A stretch of 64,000 nucleotides of DNA from Oribacterium sp. NK2B42. GTDB lineage: Bacteria > Bacillota > Clostridia > Lachnospirales > Lachnospiraceae. The stretch spans positions 1 to 64,000 of the forward strand of contig NZ_AUJX01000014.1 of NCBI RefSeq assembly GCF_000424445.1, read 5' to 3'. The translations under genes and the position numbers were made by a program. Shown in pieces: positions 62,819-64,000 of the stretch (positions are counted from its first letter, which is position 1; each line of letters opens with the position of its first letter). The notes under the pieces were generated by a model. That model ran no database searches and was not told the DNA's origin. It was given only the letters and a program-made list of their open reading frames with translations.

Positions 62819-62854
62819 ATCGGGCCTTGGCTTACATCTGAGGCCCGATTTTAT
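62819..62854 (+). terminator. Hairpin terminator between binding protein and permease
   Basis: ATCGGGCCT pairs with AGGCCCGAT over a 13-nt loop and is followed by TTTATT. A second hairpin TACCGCAT-TAA-ATGCGGTA lies just before. Partial readthrough would give excess binding protein. Confidence 0.7.
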
Positions 62855-62921
62855 TGTAATAACTTATGTTTCAGTCAAGGTAGACCGGTGAAAAACGGTA
62901 CCTTCCAAAGGAGTAGATAAA

Positions 62922-63830
62922 ATGTCAAATTCAAAAACAAATACCGCTCCGAATAACTTTTGGAAAGAGAATAAAGGATTCTTATTCATCTTCCCATGGT
63001 TTGTAGGATTTCTTGTTTTCAAAGGATACCCTTTCCTTTCATCACTGGTTTACAGTTTCAGCGATTATTCTCTTTTTGAGGGAATTTCAAAATGGGGTAT
63101 CTTTAATTATCTGGACGTATTTACAAATAAAAAGATACAGGAAGGCTTTATGATCACCTTTAAGTATGCATTTATGACGGTGCCTCTTAAGCTGGTGTTC
63201 GCATTGTTTGTAGCATATATCCTTAACTTCAAGATAAAGGGAGTTAAGATGTTCAGAACAGTCTATTACATTCCTTCGATCCTGGGTTCCTCAGTTGCCA
63301 TCGCAGTTCTCTGGAAAGCGATCTTCAAGGATGACGGAATCGTTAATATGCTCCTCGGAATATTCGGCGTGGAAGGACCTCACTGGCTGTCTAACAAAAA
63401 TGCAGCCCTTTTCATTATCTGTCTCTTACGTGTATGGCAGTTCGGTTCAACCATGGTTATTTTCCTTGCTGCATTAAAGGGCGTATCTCCTGATCTTTAT
63501 GAGGCAGCTTCTCTTGACGGAGCAGGTAAGTGGAGACAGTTCTTCACCATCACTGTACCCATGATCACACCGGTTATTTTCTATAACCTGGTAACTCAGC
63601 TGGTTCAGGCATTCCAGGAATTTAACGGACCTTATATCATTACGGCAGGTGGTCCGAGAGGTGCAACCACACTTGTATCACTGCTTATCTATAACAACGC
63701 GTTTAAGAAGTATGCAATGGGACTTGCAAGCTCACAGGCATGGGTTCTGTTCATTATCCTTATGATATTCACAGCGATTTTACAGTACAGCCAGAAGCAC
63801 TGGGTATACTATTCTGATTCGGAGGACTAA
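62922..63830 (+). CDS. ABC sugar transporter permease (UgpA/LacF type)
   Basis: A 302-residue inner-membrane permease with six helices and the EAA loop YEAASLDGAGKWRQFFTITVP (ends near residue 214), which contacts the ATPase. It pairs with the next permease to form the channel for the imported oligosaccharide. CAAAGGAG precedes the ATG. Confidence 0.93.
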   Translation: MSNSKTNTAPNNFWKENKGFLFIFPWFVGFLVFKGYPFLSSLVYSFSDYSLFEGISKWGIFNYLDVFTNKKIQEGFMITFKYAFMTVPLKLVFALFVAYILNFKIKGVKMFRTVYYIPSILGSSVAIAVLWKAIFKDDGIVNMLLGIFGVEGPHWLSNKNAALFIICLLRVWQFGSTMVIFLAALKGVSPDLYEAASLDGAGKWRQFFTITVPMITPVIFYNLVTQLVQAFQEFNGPYIITAGGPRGATTLVSLLIYNNAFKKYAMGLASSQAWVLFIILMIFTAILQYSQKHWVYYSDSED

Positions 63831-63833
63831 GCA

Positions 63834-64000
63834 ATGACACTCGAAAGAAAAAGACAGATTGCAACGGTATGTAAGTATGTCGTACTCATTCTGGTGGGCA
63901 TTTTCATGATCTACCCGCTGGTTTGGATGATCGGTGCATCCTTCAAAACAAATTCAGAGATATTCTCAAGTATCGGATTTATACCTAAGGAACCCACCTT
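63834..64000 (+). CDS. ABC sugar transporter permease, second subunit (UgpE/MalG type, partial)
   Basis: The gene runs off the window end; 55 residues are visible. MTLERKRQIATVCKYVVLIL leads into the first membrane helix (VGIFMIYPLVWMIGASFKT), the standard start of the second CUT1 permease. It starts three bases after the previous stop, with GGAGG inside the end of that gene as ribosome site. Confidence 0.85.
   Translation, partial: MTLERKRQIATVCKYVVLILVGIFMIYPLVWMIGASFKTNSEIFSSIGFIPKEPT

Overview
The window looks like a piece of chromosome from an anaerobic, plant-associated member of the Lachnospiraceae (Butyrivibrio or a close relative). This is inferred from the moderately low GC, strong AGGAGG-type ribosome sites, a class III fructose-bisphosphatase, a citrate-lyase fermentation set and cytoplasmic pectin enzymes. 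No sequence names the species. The window opens in the 3' end of a 23S rRNA gene, with no 5S gene or tRNA after it. There are no phage genes, insertion sequences or CRISPR arrays.

Region 1 (0.7-29.8 kb) is a large tricarboxylate-catabolism island. It holds two PrpF-type aconitate isomerases, two unusual aconitase-family hydratases, an NAD-type isocitrate dehydrogenase, a tripartite tricarboxylate transporter (tctCBA), a second carboxylate permease, a sensor kinase and response regulator flanking the transporter, two LysR regulators, and a full citrate lyase set (citDEF, citXG, citC). The most economical reading is import of a plant tricarboxylate such as trans-aconitate, isomerisation to cis-aconitate, hydration to citrate or isocitrate, then cleavage by citrate lyase (acetate and oxaloacetate) or oxidation to 2-oxoglutarate. 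Two unrelated membrane-protein genes sit inside the citrate lyase cluster.

Region 2 (30-38.6 kb) has housekeeping genes (efp, argS, a YfcE phosphodiesterase) and a signalling operon of two membrane SpoIIE-type phosphatases followed by an RsbW-like kinase. Region 3 (38.8-48.8 kb) is an L-ascorbate-type PTS locus: lactonase UlaG, PTS IIA/IIC/IIB, L-ribulose-5-phosphate 3- and 4-epimerases, Rpe, a DeoR regulator and an unknown beta-propeller-like protein. The decarboxylase UlaD is absent. Region 4 (49-52 kb) is a copper-efflux operon, copA-csoR, with a CsoR-like operator inside its promoter. The CopA carries a C-terminal CopZ-like domain with its own internal ribosome site. Region 5 (52-57.9 kb) holds ftsH, fbp, a FadR-type regulator and a transaldolase-like aldolase. 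Region 6 (57.9-64 kb) handles pectin fragments: a pectinesterase and a GH28 polygalacturonase, both without signal peptides, and an ABC sugar importer cut by the window end.

The intergenic DNA is unusually rich in structured repeats. Two copies of a long cloverleaf-like palindrome (5.8 and 48.8 kb) have identical outer arms, while the inner 26-bp stem differs at eight positions, all compensated. A second module of about 110 nt is nested in one of them and recurs near 32.9 kb in the opposite orientation. A third, multi-hairpin module lies in front of citC and between argS and yfcE. Together with the tricarboxylate island, these covarying modules are the best candidates in the window for something undescribed.
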